Shown: positions 55,933 through 63,832 of the stretch, piece after piece | Position numbering within the stretch: position 1 is the first letter of the stretch | Layout of the letters: the number at the start of each line of letters is the position of its first letter | Assembly (NCBI GenBank): GCA_028224375.1 | Contig: JAOIVW010000010.1 | Span: 34,335-98,334 of the forward strand | Reading direction: 5' to 3' | From: Hellea sp. | GTDB taxonomy: Bacteria > Pseudomonadota > Alphaproteobacteria > Caulobacterales > Maricaulaceae | DNA length: 64,000 nucleotides | Program-made: the position numbers and the translations under genes | The notes under the pieces: model-generated | Database searches by the model: none | Seen by the model: the letters and a program-made list of their open reading frames with translations, nothing else | What the model was told of the DNA's origin: nothing

Positions 55933-56000
55933 TTTTTCTACCTCTCTATTTTTTGAGCACTCATTATAATCGCTAGATTTTTCTGGCTCATCACAACTAA

Positions 56001-56777
56001 TTATCGGCTTGCGCCCTTCAGCGCACCCTGAATGAACTCTCGCATTGTCGGCGTTGGTCCATCCTTGTCTAATTTTCGTCCTGAAGAGAACGGACTCGTG
56101 ATCCTAGGCGGGTCGTCGATTTCTCTATCTTCGTAATAGTCCACCAAAAGGTCTTCACGCGATGTCACGAGCCTTATCTCGTATTTTTTCCCAACCATGA
56201 AACGGGTTTGCCGGAAAGATGTGCTTCTTCCTTCGATGATGAAAAGCACAGGTTCTTTGGTTTTTAGAGAGGCTTGAATCGACTCAGGAAGGTCGTCGCA
56301 TATGGACAGTTTATTCCGTGGATCGTACTTTTCTCTGTAAGCCTTTATACGGTCATAGTCGTGTTTATAACAAAACTCAGTCCTACGGTAGTCGCGATAG
56401 GCCGCCTCCAGACGATTATTCTCCGCCTTCGGAAAACGCCTCAGTCCGTATTGATCTCGAAGAAAGTTCACATTGGAGTCAGAGAAACTGCCGACCGCAA
56501 CAAATTTTCCCGGAAGTCGACCCTTCAAACTCGTACGTTCAAGCGCCGCTAGCTGTGCATAAATAGCGTCGGCTTTTTGACCGGCTCTGAATTTTTGTAT
56601 CTTCTCGATCGTAAAGGGTGCCGTTATTACGCCAATACCAATAACCGTGTAAATGAACTTGCGGGATTTAAACCCTGCCCAAAGCACGCCAGAGCCGAGG
56701 ACAAAAAAGAATAAAAGATAGAGAATCAATCCAACCAATAACGGTAGTAATAGTATCCACCACCCAAAATCCATCAT
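56001..56777 (-). CDS. Unknown membrane-anchored protein
   Basis: 258 residues with two hydrophobic N-terminal segments (about 6-35 and 38-58). A charged soluble domain follows, with many Arg, Asp and Tyr residues (NNRLEAAYRDYRRTEFCYKH, REDLLVDYYEDREIDDPPRI). No family is recognised. It is the first gene of a two-gene minus-strand unit, and with its partner it lies between the two direct repeats at 55242 and 56914, divergent from the hybrid kinase. Confidence 0.6.
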   Translation of the reverse strand: MMDFGWWILLLPLLVGLILYLLFFFVLGSGVLWAGFKSRKFIYTVIGIGVITAPFTIEKIQKFRAGQKADAIYAQLAALERTSLKGRLPGKFVAVGSFSDSNVNFLRDQYGLRRFPKAENNRLEAAYRDYRRTEFCYKHDYDRIKAYREKYDPRNKLSICDDLPESIQASLKTKEPVLFIIEGRSTSFRQTRFMVGKKYEIRLVTSREDLLVDYYEDREIDDPPRITSPFSSGRKLDKDGPTPTMREFIQGALKGASR

Positions 56778-56913
56778 ACCTCTCCTCGATTGATCGGAGG
56801 TGGAGACTAACTTAAATGAGTAAACATTAATTAAATCATGCTCGGTCCGGGGCTATGAAACCTAGCGTCCTAAAATCGCCGCTTCAAGTAAGACGCTCAG
56901 GCGGCAGTCTAAA

Positions 56914-56988
56914 TCGCTCAAAATAGAGCGTTAGTGATATTAGGGATTCAGCCTTGAGGCTTACTATTATTAGCAGCGCTCCAATTAG
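56914..56988. repeat. Right copy of a diverged direct repeat, upstream of the hybrid kinase
   Basis: See the left copy at 55242-55312 for matching segments. This copy lies 75-149 bases upstream of the kinase start at 57063, so the pair looks like two versions of the kinase's upstream region. Confidence 0.55.
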
Positions 56989-57029
56989 CAACGAGCTGTT
57001 AGCCATACCGATTAGCGTTTTCTTTTATC

Positions 57030-57052
57030 ATTGGTTTTATAATAAAACCGAT
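57030..57052. promoter_or_regulatory. Inverted repeat just before the hybrid kinase ribosome site
   Basis: ATTGGTTTTA and TAAAACCGAT form ten-base arms with one mismatch (a G:T pair in RNA) around a 3-base spacer. It ends against the GGAG ribosome site of the kinase, so it could be an operator or a translational control hairpin. Confidence 0.45.
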
Positions 57053-57062
57053 GGAGCGGCCC

Positions 57063-59087
57063 ATGAGCGACGAGAACGCTAAGCAGATAAGAGACCTTGA
57101 AGACACGCTGGAGATGTTTCGGGACTCTATTGACGCCATGACGGACGGCTTGTTAATTTACAATGCCGAGGGCGTTGTCGTGCACCTTAACTCAGCTTTC
57201 ATCGATATTATGAACAAGCGCGGCATTGGTTGCGAGATTGGTATCACCCGCCGAGACCTTCTCAGAAACGTCGCGCAGGCAGGATATTTTGAGACAGGTG
57301 ACCAACCCCTGGAAGATTGGCTAACTCATTTCATCGCCACGCAAAGTTTAAAGATAGAATTTGAACAGCGTTTCACAACGCCGGATGGGCGGACATATCT
57401 TTCCAGAAATCGGCCTATTAAAAATGGGGGGCGCATCAATACTCTGGCTGACGTCACAGAGATTCAGGACGCGCTCACTGCGGCATGCGCAGCAGAGAAA
57501 GCTAAGTCAGAATTTTTGGCGAATATGAGCCATGAAATCAGAACGCCGATGAACGGCATTATGGGCATGGCGCAATTGCTTGAAAGTTCCGATTTAGGGC
57601 CGCGCGAAACAGACTGTGTCAATGTCATAAACCGATCCGGCAAAGCGCTTCTTACGATTATCAATGACATCCTTGATTTCTCTAAAATTGAATCTGGCCA
57701 TATGGAATTAGACGCGGCGCCGTTTGATTTGCGCGATACGCTCGAAGATATTACCGCCCTGCTCTCAACCAAAGTGGCCGAAACCGGAATTGACCTTCTC
57801 TTGCGTATGCAGCCCAATTTACCCGTCTGTTATCTTGGCGATGCTGGACGCATCCGGCAGGTTCTGATAAATATTGTCGGTAACGCCGTTAAGTTCACGC
57901 AAAGCGGTCATGTCTTGGTTGATGTCAGCGGCGAGGTTAAAGGCGGCACTGCCAATCTTGACATCAAGGTCACCGATACAGGCATTGGAATCCTGCCCGA
58001 GAAGTTAGAGCATGTTTTTGGGAAGTTTAGCCAAGCGGATGGAAGCACGACTCGGCAATTTGGCGGGACGGGCCTCGGCCTGACCATCAGCCGAGATTTA
58101 GCAGAACTCATGGGCGGCTCTATCACTGTGCAAAGCGTTATCGGACGGGGGTCAACCTTTACAGTGTCCGTCAGCCTCCCCGTCCAAGACAACATCATCA
58201 AGCCCAAGAAAGAGCCCGTTAATATCGCAGGTTCTAAAATTCTGGTGATTGATGATAACGAGGTGAGCAGGGATATTCTCAAAGAGCAGCTTGCCTATTG
58301 GGGCTGCCAATGTGCCGCCGCCCCCTCTGCTAAAATTGGCTTGGCTGTTTTAGACAAGGCGAAACAGAAAAACGTAAAGCTGGACCTTATCATTGTTAAT
58401 TATCAAATGCCGAACGCCAATGGTGAGGATTTCGTCAGAGCTTTAAACGCGCATCCTGACCACGCCCAGATTCCCGTAATTATGTTATCCTCAGCTGACC
58501 ATACCGAATTGCGGCAGCGCATGAAGGACTTAAACATGGCCGGTTTCCTTACCAAGCCATCACGCGGGGCTTTGCTTCGTGATACGATTGGTAACGTTTT
58601 ATGCAGCCCTACACCGCAACAGATTGATATTAAAAGCGCGGCGCCGCAACCCGCAAAGAAATCTGATGCGCCCCTCACCTCAACACATATTGATGTTTTG
58701 ATTGCCGAGGATAATGAGGTGAACCAAACATATGCCCAATATGTCATGGAAGATTTAGGCTTGAGTTTCAAAATTGTGCCGAATGGCAAGATCGCCATAG
58801 ATAAATGGAAATTGCTAACGCCTAAAGTCATCCTCATGGATATTTCAATGCCGGGGATGAACGGGTGGGATGCCACAGCGGCAATACGCAAAATTGAGAA
58901 AGCTCAAAATCTACCCAGAACACCCATCATCGCCGTAACAGCCCACGCGATGAGCTCAGACGAGAGCAAGTGCCTAGAAAATGATATGGATGATTACCTC
59001 GCAAAGCCCTTGTCGATAAAAACGCTCAAAGAAAAATTAGCCCTGTATGGGGTTATAGATGACACGGGTAAGGTTTGCGCTATTTGA
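57063..59087 (+). CDS. Hybrid sensor histidine kinase with one degenerate receiver
   Basis: 674 residues from the ATG at 57063 (GGAG six bases upstream; the ATG at 57051 is less likely). A PAS-like domain (~15-135) is followed by HisKA with FLANMSHEIRTPMNGIMGMA (His157), HATPase (IVGNAVKFTQSGH, DTGIGI, GGTGLGLTISRDLAELMGGS) and two receivers. In receiver 1 (~385-505) the phospho-acceptor Asp is replaced by Asn446 (IIVNYQMPNANGED), although the acidic pair VIDDNE and the Lys in LTKPS are kept. Receiver 2 (~545-665) is complete, with Asp593 in ILMDISMPGMNG. It has no membrane helix and so is probably cytoplasmic. A relic of its 3' end lies beyond the Sel1 gene at 60652-60748. Confidence 0.9.
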   Translation: MSDENAKQIRDLEDTLEMFRDSIDAMTDGLLIYNAEGVVVHLNSAFIDIMNKRGIGCEIGITRRDLLRNVAQAGYFETGDQPLEDWLTHFIATQSLKIEFEQRFTTPDGRTYLSRNRPIKNGGRINTLADVTEIQDALTAACAAEKAKSEFLANMSHEIRTPMNGIMGMAQLLESSDLGPRETDCVNVINRSGKALLTIINDILDFSKIESGHMELDAAPFDLRDTLEDITALLSTKVAETGIDLLLRMQPNLPVCYLGDAGRIRQVLINIVGNAVKFTQSGHVLVDVSGEVKGGTANLDIKVTDTGIGILPEKLEHVFGKFSQADGSTTRQFGGTGLGLTISRDLAELMGGSITVQSVIGRGSTFTVSVSLPVQDNIIKPKKEPVNIAGSKILVIDDNEVSRDILKEQLAYWGCQCAAAPSAKIGLAVLDKAKQKNVKLDLIIVNYQMPNANGEDFVRALNAHPDHAQIPVIMLSSADHTELRQRMKDLNMAGFLTKPSRGALLRDTIGNVLCSPTPQQIDIKSAAPQPAKKSDAPLTSTHIDVLIAEDNEVNQTYAQYVMEDLGLSFKIVPNGKIAIDKWKLLTPKVILMDISMPGMNGWDATAAIRKIEKAQNLPRTPIIAVTAHAMSSDESKCLENDMDDYLAKPLSIKTLKEKLALYGVIDDTGKVCAI

Positions 59088-59204
59088 ACCAGCATTTTAT
59101 TGTAAATACAAGACTCTGTTAACCATGTTCAAAGTTTCGCCCCGCTAGTTTAATATTATATGCACTGCGGCTAGTTACAACTCTTCCTAAGCGGGGAGTG
59201 ATAA

Positions 59205-60584
59205 ATGCGCGTAGTTAAATTATATATTGGGGCAGGACTGTTAGCATTGATGCTTATGGGATGTCAGCAGACTATCTCTGAACGCCCTCCAACATTTGAT
59301 GAACTCATGGCGCTAGCGGATAAAAACCTAGCTAAAACTGACCTCATCAAGAGTTATATTTACAGTCAAAAAGACGGCGTAGGTTTTCAGAACGTCATGG
59401 CACAAGCCGAGACAGGCGACACGAAAGCGGAATTAATGGCCTGCTATTTGTTGATCACGGGTACTGGCGTGGAAGAAAACGACTCACTTGGATATAATCT
59501 TTGCCAAAAAGCTGCAGAAAAAGGCTCAGCGCCAGCCAAAGCCAATTTGATCTACCGTGATTTTAATGACGACCCGGAACATATGAATTGGCAAGAAACT
59601 TATGATGCCTTTGAAGATATGTTAAAGTCAGATCCCTCCATTGCGCATAGAGGGATGCAATTCCTTTATCGTCAAAACCACCCTAAGGCTTCAGGGTTCA
59701 TGATGTATTATCATTTAAATCAAGCCATCAAATACAAAAATACAAATGCTATGCTTGCGTTGTCTGAAATTGATTTACATACCCGGTCGAAGAGAAACCA
59801 AAATCCGAAACGCGCAGAAAAAAACCTCAAACGCGCCTACCGTTTAAATGATTTTGACGCAGGTTTTAAATTAGCCCTTGAGTATAGAGAGGGGCGTATC
59901 TTGGAAAAAAATACGGCTGAATATGTGTCGATGATCAAACATATGGCCGCTTTCCTACATCCGCAATCCATGGGTGAACTTGCATCTATATACCAAACAG
60001 GAACCGGGGCCGAGCAAGATGACGACAAAGCCAAGGCGCTCTATAGTCAGGCCGCCAAATTTGGCCATCCGCGCTCGCAGTTGATAGTGGCGCGTGAATT
60101 ACTTTTTGGACCGGTAGATTCACGGGACTATCCAACAGGTGTAAGATATCTTGAAACGCAAGCCGAGAACGGAAGCATAGAGGCTATGACAGGCCTCGCT
60201 GATCATTACGCTGGGCCAGAAATTGATGACCCAGAAAATAAATCAGTTATATGGCTTTCAAAAGCCGCCATGTTAGGAGATGAATCCTCTCAAGAAAGGC
60301 TTGGTTTTGGTATGATGGAAACAGGTTATATTGAGGCCATGCAGCCTTATATTCAAGTTCTTGAAACTGCGCAAAAAACAGGAAGTCCTGATGCCAGTTA
60401 TTTATTGGCTCGGCATTATCGTGCCGCTAGCGGTGTGCCGAGAGACCTTTTAAAAGCCAAATCGATTTTAGATGAAGTTGAGTATTTGAATGACCCTAGA
60501 ATTACCCAAGAAGCAGATATTATTGAGGGCTACATTTCACACTTTGGAAGCATAGAGGCTGTCCCCGATATTATTAATCTTTAG
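59205..60584 (+). CDS. Sel1-repeat lipoprotein
   Basis: 459 residues with a good ribosome site (GGGGAG) and a lipobox LMGC (Cys20), so it is an acylated envelope protein. The mature part is a solenoid of Sel1-like repeats, for example AFLHPQSMGELASIYQTGTG, then AKALYSQAAKFGHPRSQLIV and TGSPDASYLLARHYRAASGV. The layout resembles AlgK-type lipoproteins, but no polysaccharide genes are adjacent, so no such role is claimed. It is AT-richer than the flanking kinase gene. It lies between the kinase gene and the kinase's 3' relic, paralleling the TPR gene at 7687. Confidence 0.85.
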   Translation: MRVVKLYIGAGLLALMLMGCQQTISERPPTFDELMALADKNLAKTDLIKSYIYSQKDGVGFQNVMAQAETGDTKAELMACYLLITGTGVEENDSLGYNLCQKAAEKGSAPAKANLIYRDFNDDPEHMNWQETYDAFEDMLKSDPSIAHRGMQFLYRQNHPKASGFMMYYHLNQAIKYKNTNAMLALSEIDLHTRSKRNQNPKRAEKNLKRAYRLNDFDAGFKLALEYREGRILEKNTAEYVSMIKHMAAFLHPQSMGELASIYQTGTGAEQDDDKAKALYSQAAKFGHPRSQLIVARELLFGPVDSRDYPTGVRYLETQAENGSIEAMTGLADHYAGPEIDDPENKSVIWLSKAAMLGDESSQERLGFGMMETGYIEAMQPYIQVLETAQKTGSPDASYLLARHYRAASGVPRDLLKAKSILDEVEYLNDPRITQEADIIEGYISHFGSIEAVPDIINL

Positions 60585-60651
60585 AACCCCTCACACCTCC
60601 CATTACCCTTCATCACCCAAGCTGAAGCTCCGTCGCAAAGTTGAGCTTTTC

Positions 60652-60748
60652 CATCGCCAAGCCGTTATCGATAAAGGCGCTAAAAGAAAAATTAGCCTTG
60701 TATGGGGTTATCGATGACACGGGTAAGGTTTGCGCCGTCAGCAATTGA
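60652..60748 (+). pseudogene. 3'-end relic of a hybrid kinase gene (copy of the end of 57063-59087)
   Basis: From 60653 it encodes IAKPLSIKALKEKLALYGVI, then DDTGKVCAVSN and a stop. The intact kinase ends LAKPLSIKTLKEKLALYGVI, DDTGKVCAI. I count about ten base differences before the last codon or two, eight of them synonymous. The relic has the same orientation as the kinase and no upstream kinase sequence, so it begins abruptly inside receiver 2. It must descend from a functional allele or paralogue. Confidence 0.9.
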
Positions 60749-60984
60749 TAATTAGGCCGGTTTGCAAAAGAACCTATGTGTGAGCTCAGTCACATTTAAG
60801 GCTGACCAACGACCATTCAATAAAGTCTATGATGGCGTGAACGACTTAAAATCGTACATTTTGCTAGGAAAAGTATTATCCTGAACACAGGATATCGCTC
60901 CAAGGTAAAACACTCGCGAGATGCTTGCCTCGCCCCCACAACAGAAATGTAAACCCTTCTAAATTGGGAATTGCGTGCCCCCCT
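60749..60984. other. Gene-free stretch between the kinase relic and the FabH-upstream repeat
   Basis: Together with the flanking relic and repeat this is the longest gene-free region of the window (60585-61136). I see no coding frame, terminator or structured RNA here. It may be decayed coding sequence. Confidence 0.5.
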
Positions 60985-61080
60985 CCTCTAAACCAACGCA
61001 TTATTAAGTCTGGTGGCCTTACCTACCCCTCGCAACGGCAACTGAAATATTTTTAGAGAAAGCGCGTCCCGTAAAGCTGG
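60985..61080. repeat. Left copy of a direct repeat: FabH-upstream relic (pair with 63737-63832)
   Basis: Shares CCTCTAAA, ATTATTAAGTCTGG, GGCCT, CCTA, TGAAA and AGCGCGTC, in order and at equal spacing, with the sequence just upstream of the FabH-like gene. In this copy the place of the start codon reads CCGTAAAGC instead of ATGAAAGC, so the start is destroyed. Confidence 0.8.
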
Positions 61081-61136
61081 TCTCAAATAAAAATTAACCT
61101 GATTCACTCATAATCAACCTTTAACAGTGTGGGATA

Positions 61137-63716
61137 TTGATTTTGTTTGGCGCCACTAAAAATTATCAATTGGGGATTAGCGGTTTAGCGGCGCTTATTA
61201 GCCTATGGGCGTTTGTCTCTCCGGCGCCGGCTTATGCGCAAACCCCGCCTGTTATCAATTGCCAAGGCCGCCCGGTTACATCGCTTGATTTCATGAACCC
61301 CGTTCTTCAATCTGGCACCGCTCTGCAAGCAGGCGCTATTTACCGATATTCGAATGTTGCCCCCGGGGTAGACTCGCTTGTTGAAATTACAGGGTTTGTA
61401 AATAACGGTAGCCTCAGTACGATTGATAACGATATCCCTACGGGCCTGGTCAATTACTTCCAGCCAGAGTTCGTCACGACAGGCACAAGTGCCGTCGATT
61501 TTCAGATCTCTTTCGTGACGAGCGGAACGAACACGCCCTTCGAGCTAGACTTTGCTACCAGCTCAATTGATGTCGATGGCAATAATGTTCAATTGCGCGA
61601 ATATGTCGAGTTCTCAGACACATCATCTGGCTTTGTCCTAAATTCGGATACGCAGCTTGATCGAAATGCCTCCGGACCCACGCCAGGAACAAACAGATAT
61701 GAGGCACGGACCCCTGCCGTAGCGCCTGGTATTGACCCGACGGCTGATGATAATATCGTCACAGTATTTTATACGGATACCAGCTCGTTTAATTTCCGTA
61801 TCGGCACGCTTGGTACGGGTGTCCAGACCCGGTTGACGGCGAATGGTTTTAACTGTCCGAATTTGAGCACGCCCTTCGTTCAGCCGGAAGTTCGCGAAGA
61901 TTTTGGTGATGCGTTACTCAACAATTATGGCAACCCCATCCACACCCTCGTTCCAGGCATTCGCTTGGGCGCGGCAAACACGCCCGATGCAAGCTCCCCC
62001 AACAGCCCTACAGCCACCGGGGACAGCGGAGATGACGGCGTAAACGTTCCAAGTTTTGCGCAAGGCGAGACGCAGACTTTCGACGTTGCAGCCGTTGGCA
62101 CGGGCGGATTTCTGCAAAGCTGGTTTGACTGGAACAATGACGGCGATTTCCTTGATGCTGGCGAGCAGGTCGCAACAAATCAACAGGACAGCAATAATGA
62201 CGGGACAATCCCTCTGACCGTTACAGCGCCCTTTGGGGCTGTTAATGGCGATACAATTGCCCGCTTCCGCTGGTCAACAGCCGCAAATGTGAGCTTTCAA
62301 GAAGCGGCCATGGACGGCGAGGTCGAAGACTACCAATTTGCCGTGACGGTGGGTGCGCGTGACTATTCCGACGCGCCGCTGACCGGCACAAATTATCCGG
62401 ATACGTTTCATACAATCCAGCCCGGAGTCAGGCTGGGCGCGAGCATAACGCCGGAAACAACAGGGTTTGACAGCCCGAATGCTGACGGCGACTCCGATGA
62501 CGGCATCACACTGCCGACTTTCACCTTGGGGCAATCTGCAACCATTACAGCAACTGTCTCGGGCACGGGCGGCTTTCTGTCGGGTTGGATTGACTGGAAC
62601 GGCGATGGCGACTGGAATGACGCCGATGAGCAAATCGCTGCTGACCTTCAAGACGGGGACGCAGATGGGTCTATTTCCGTGCCCGTATCGGTGCCGTCAA
62701 CTGCCGCAACCACGCAAACGATTGCGCGGTTTCGCTGGTCGACCACGGCAGGGCTTGATACAAGCGTCAGCGCAATTGACGGCGAAGTTGAAGATTACGC
62801 GCTGACAGTTCAGCCCGATTTTAGCGGCCTGACCTGCCCGAGCCCCTTTGTGGTAACGGCGCAGTCTGGCAATGCTGAGACTGTAATTGTGGCGGCCAAT
62901 AACAGCCCGAGAGCCCTCGGCGCTTTGGCGCCAGAAGGCAACGGTGCCGCAGGCGTCTCGGCGCAGAACAATAACCGCAATCCAACCCTGACTTTGGAAC
63001 TTGAACATCTTGTTCCCGAAGGCGCGCCTATCACCTTGTCTCTCGCCCGAAATAATAATGCCGGCAATTCAGACATCGATGTCTCAAGCGACAATACGGC
63101 CTATGCCACGCAAACAATCTTTAACGGCGGAACGAATGATATTTTAACGCGCATCACAATTACCGCCCCCGCAGGCGGGGTTAAATTTGTGAGAATACAG
63201 CGTAATGGCGGGAGTACGCATATTGACGGTATTGCCTATGATTTTGCTTGTGTTTCGCCGCCGCCCGCTAATTTGCTAGCCAGCAAATCTGTCGACGTCT
63301 ATGACCCCGCGAATACGGGTGTCTATTCCATCCCTGGTAATGACGTGATCTATACCATCACGGTTAGCAATGCTGGGGACGGCGCGTCGGATGCAGATTC
63401 GATTGAGATTATTGACACGCTACCAGCTGAAATTATTTTTTGGAATGGGGATATCGATGATAGCAGCGGGCCAGAGACTTTGCCAGTCGCGGTCACACAA
63501 ACGAACGGCGCAGCTCTGAGCTTTAACTACGCAACGGATGTGCGGTTTGGGACAGGCAGCACGGCGCCTGCAGACTTTAACGCCTGCAGCGCCGTCGCCC
63601 CGGATGGGTCATATCGGGATGACTTGACCTTTATTTGTTTAAATCCAAAAGGCTCTTTGGCCGCGGGCGATCCAAATCCAACAGTGGCCTTTAGCTTCCG
63701 CTCCCAGATAAAGTGA
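61137..63716 (+). CDS. Secreted surface protein with two GEVED domains and a DUF11 domain
   Basis: 859 residues from a TTG start; a signal peptide ends PAYAQ (~35). After an N-terminal beta-rich part (~40-250) come two GEVED-type units of ~135 residues. Each begins with a Gly/Asp-rich stretch (DFGDALLNNYGNPIHT, DYSDAPLTGTNYPDTF), contains an EF-hand-like DWNxDGD loop (DWNNDGDFLDAGEQ, DWNGDGDWNDADEQ) and ends DGEVEDY. A further beta domain (~565-705) and a DUF11-like domain (GNDVIYTITVSNAGDGASDA) complete it. The Asp-rich loops suggest calcium binding. It is likely an exported cell-surface or matrix protein; there is no visible anchor or sorting motif. A hairpin (GATTGG/CCAATC) follows the stop. 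It is flanked by the direct repeats at 60985 and 63737. Confidence 0.85.
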   Translation: MILFGATKNYQLGISGLAALISLWAFVSPAPAYAQTPPVINCQGRPVTSLDFMNPVLQSGTALQAGAIYRYSNVAPGVDSLVEITGFVNNGSLSTIDNDIPTGLVNYFQPEFVTTGTSAVDFQISFVTSGTNTPFELDFATSSIDVDGNNVQLREYVEFSDTSSGFVLNSDTQLDRNASGPTPGTNRYEARTPAVAPGIDPTADDNIVTVFYTDTSSFNFRIGTLGTGVQTRLTANGFNCPNLSTPFVQPEVREDFGDALLNNYGNPIHTLVPGIRLGAANTPDASSPNSPTATGDSGDDGVNVPSFAQGETQTFDVAAVGTGGFLQSWFDWNNDGDFLDAGEQVATNQQDSNNDGTIPLTVTAPFGAVNGDTIARFRWSTAANVSFQEAAMDGEVEDYQFAVTVGARDYSDAPLTGTNYPDTFHTIQPGVRLGASITPETTGFDSPNADGDSDDGITLPTFTLGQSATITATVSGTGGFLSGWIDWNGDGDWNDADEQIAADLQDGDADGSISVPVSVPSTAATTQTIARFRWSTTAGLDTSVSAIDGEVEDYALTVQPDFSGLTCPSPFVVTAQSGNAETVIVAANNSPRALGALAPEGNGAAGVSAQNNNRNPTLTLELEHLVPEGAPITLSLARNNNAGNSDIDVSSDNTAYATQTIFNGGTNDILTRITITAPAGGVKFVRIQRNGGSTHIDGIAYDFACVSPPPANLLASKSVDVYDPANTGVYSIPGNDVIYTITVSNAGDGASDADSIEIIDTLPAEIIFWNGDIDDSSGPETLPVAVTQTNGAALSFNYATDVRFGTGSTAPADFNACSAVAPDGSYRDDLTFICLNPKGSLAAGDPNPTVAFSFRSQIK

Positions 63717-63736
63717 TTGGTCAGACTGCCAATCGC

Positions 63737-63832
63737 CTCTAAATCACCCCTATTATTAAGTCTGGCAGGCCTGCCTATTCCCCGCTATGGTAAATGAAAA
63801 CCTTATGGGAAGCGCGTCATGAAAGCCGTTAT
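63737..63832. repeat. Right copy of a direct repeat, upstream of the FabH-like gene
   Basis: Partner of 60985-61080. It runs through the promoter region and into the first codons of the FabH-like frame (GCGCGTCATGAAAGCC), so the pair marks a duplicated 5' flank of that gene. Confidence 0.8.

Noticed and set aside
58403..58891. 162-residue minus-strand frame
   Set aside because: Antisense shadow of the hybrid kinase receivers.
59205..60584. Naming the Sel1 lipoprotein AlgK
   Set aside because: Length and topology fit, but no alginate or other exopolysaccharide biosynthesis genes are adjacent and repeats alone are not diagnostic.
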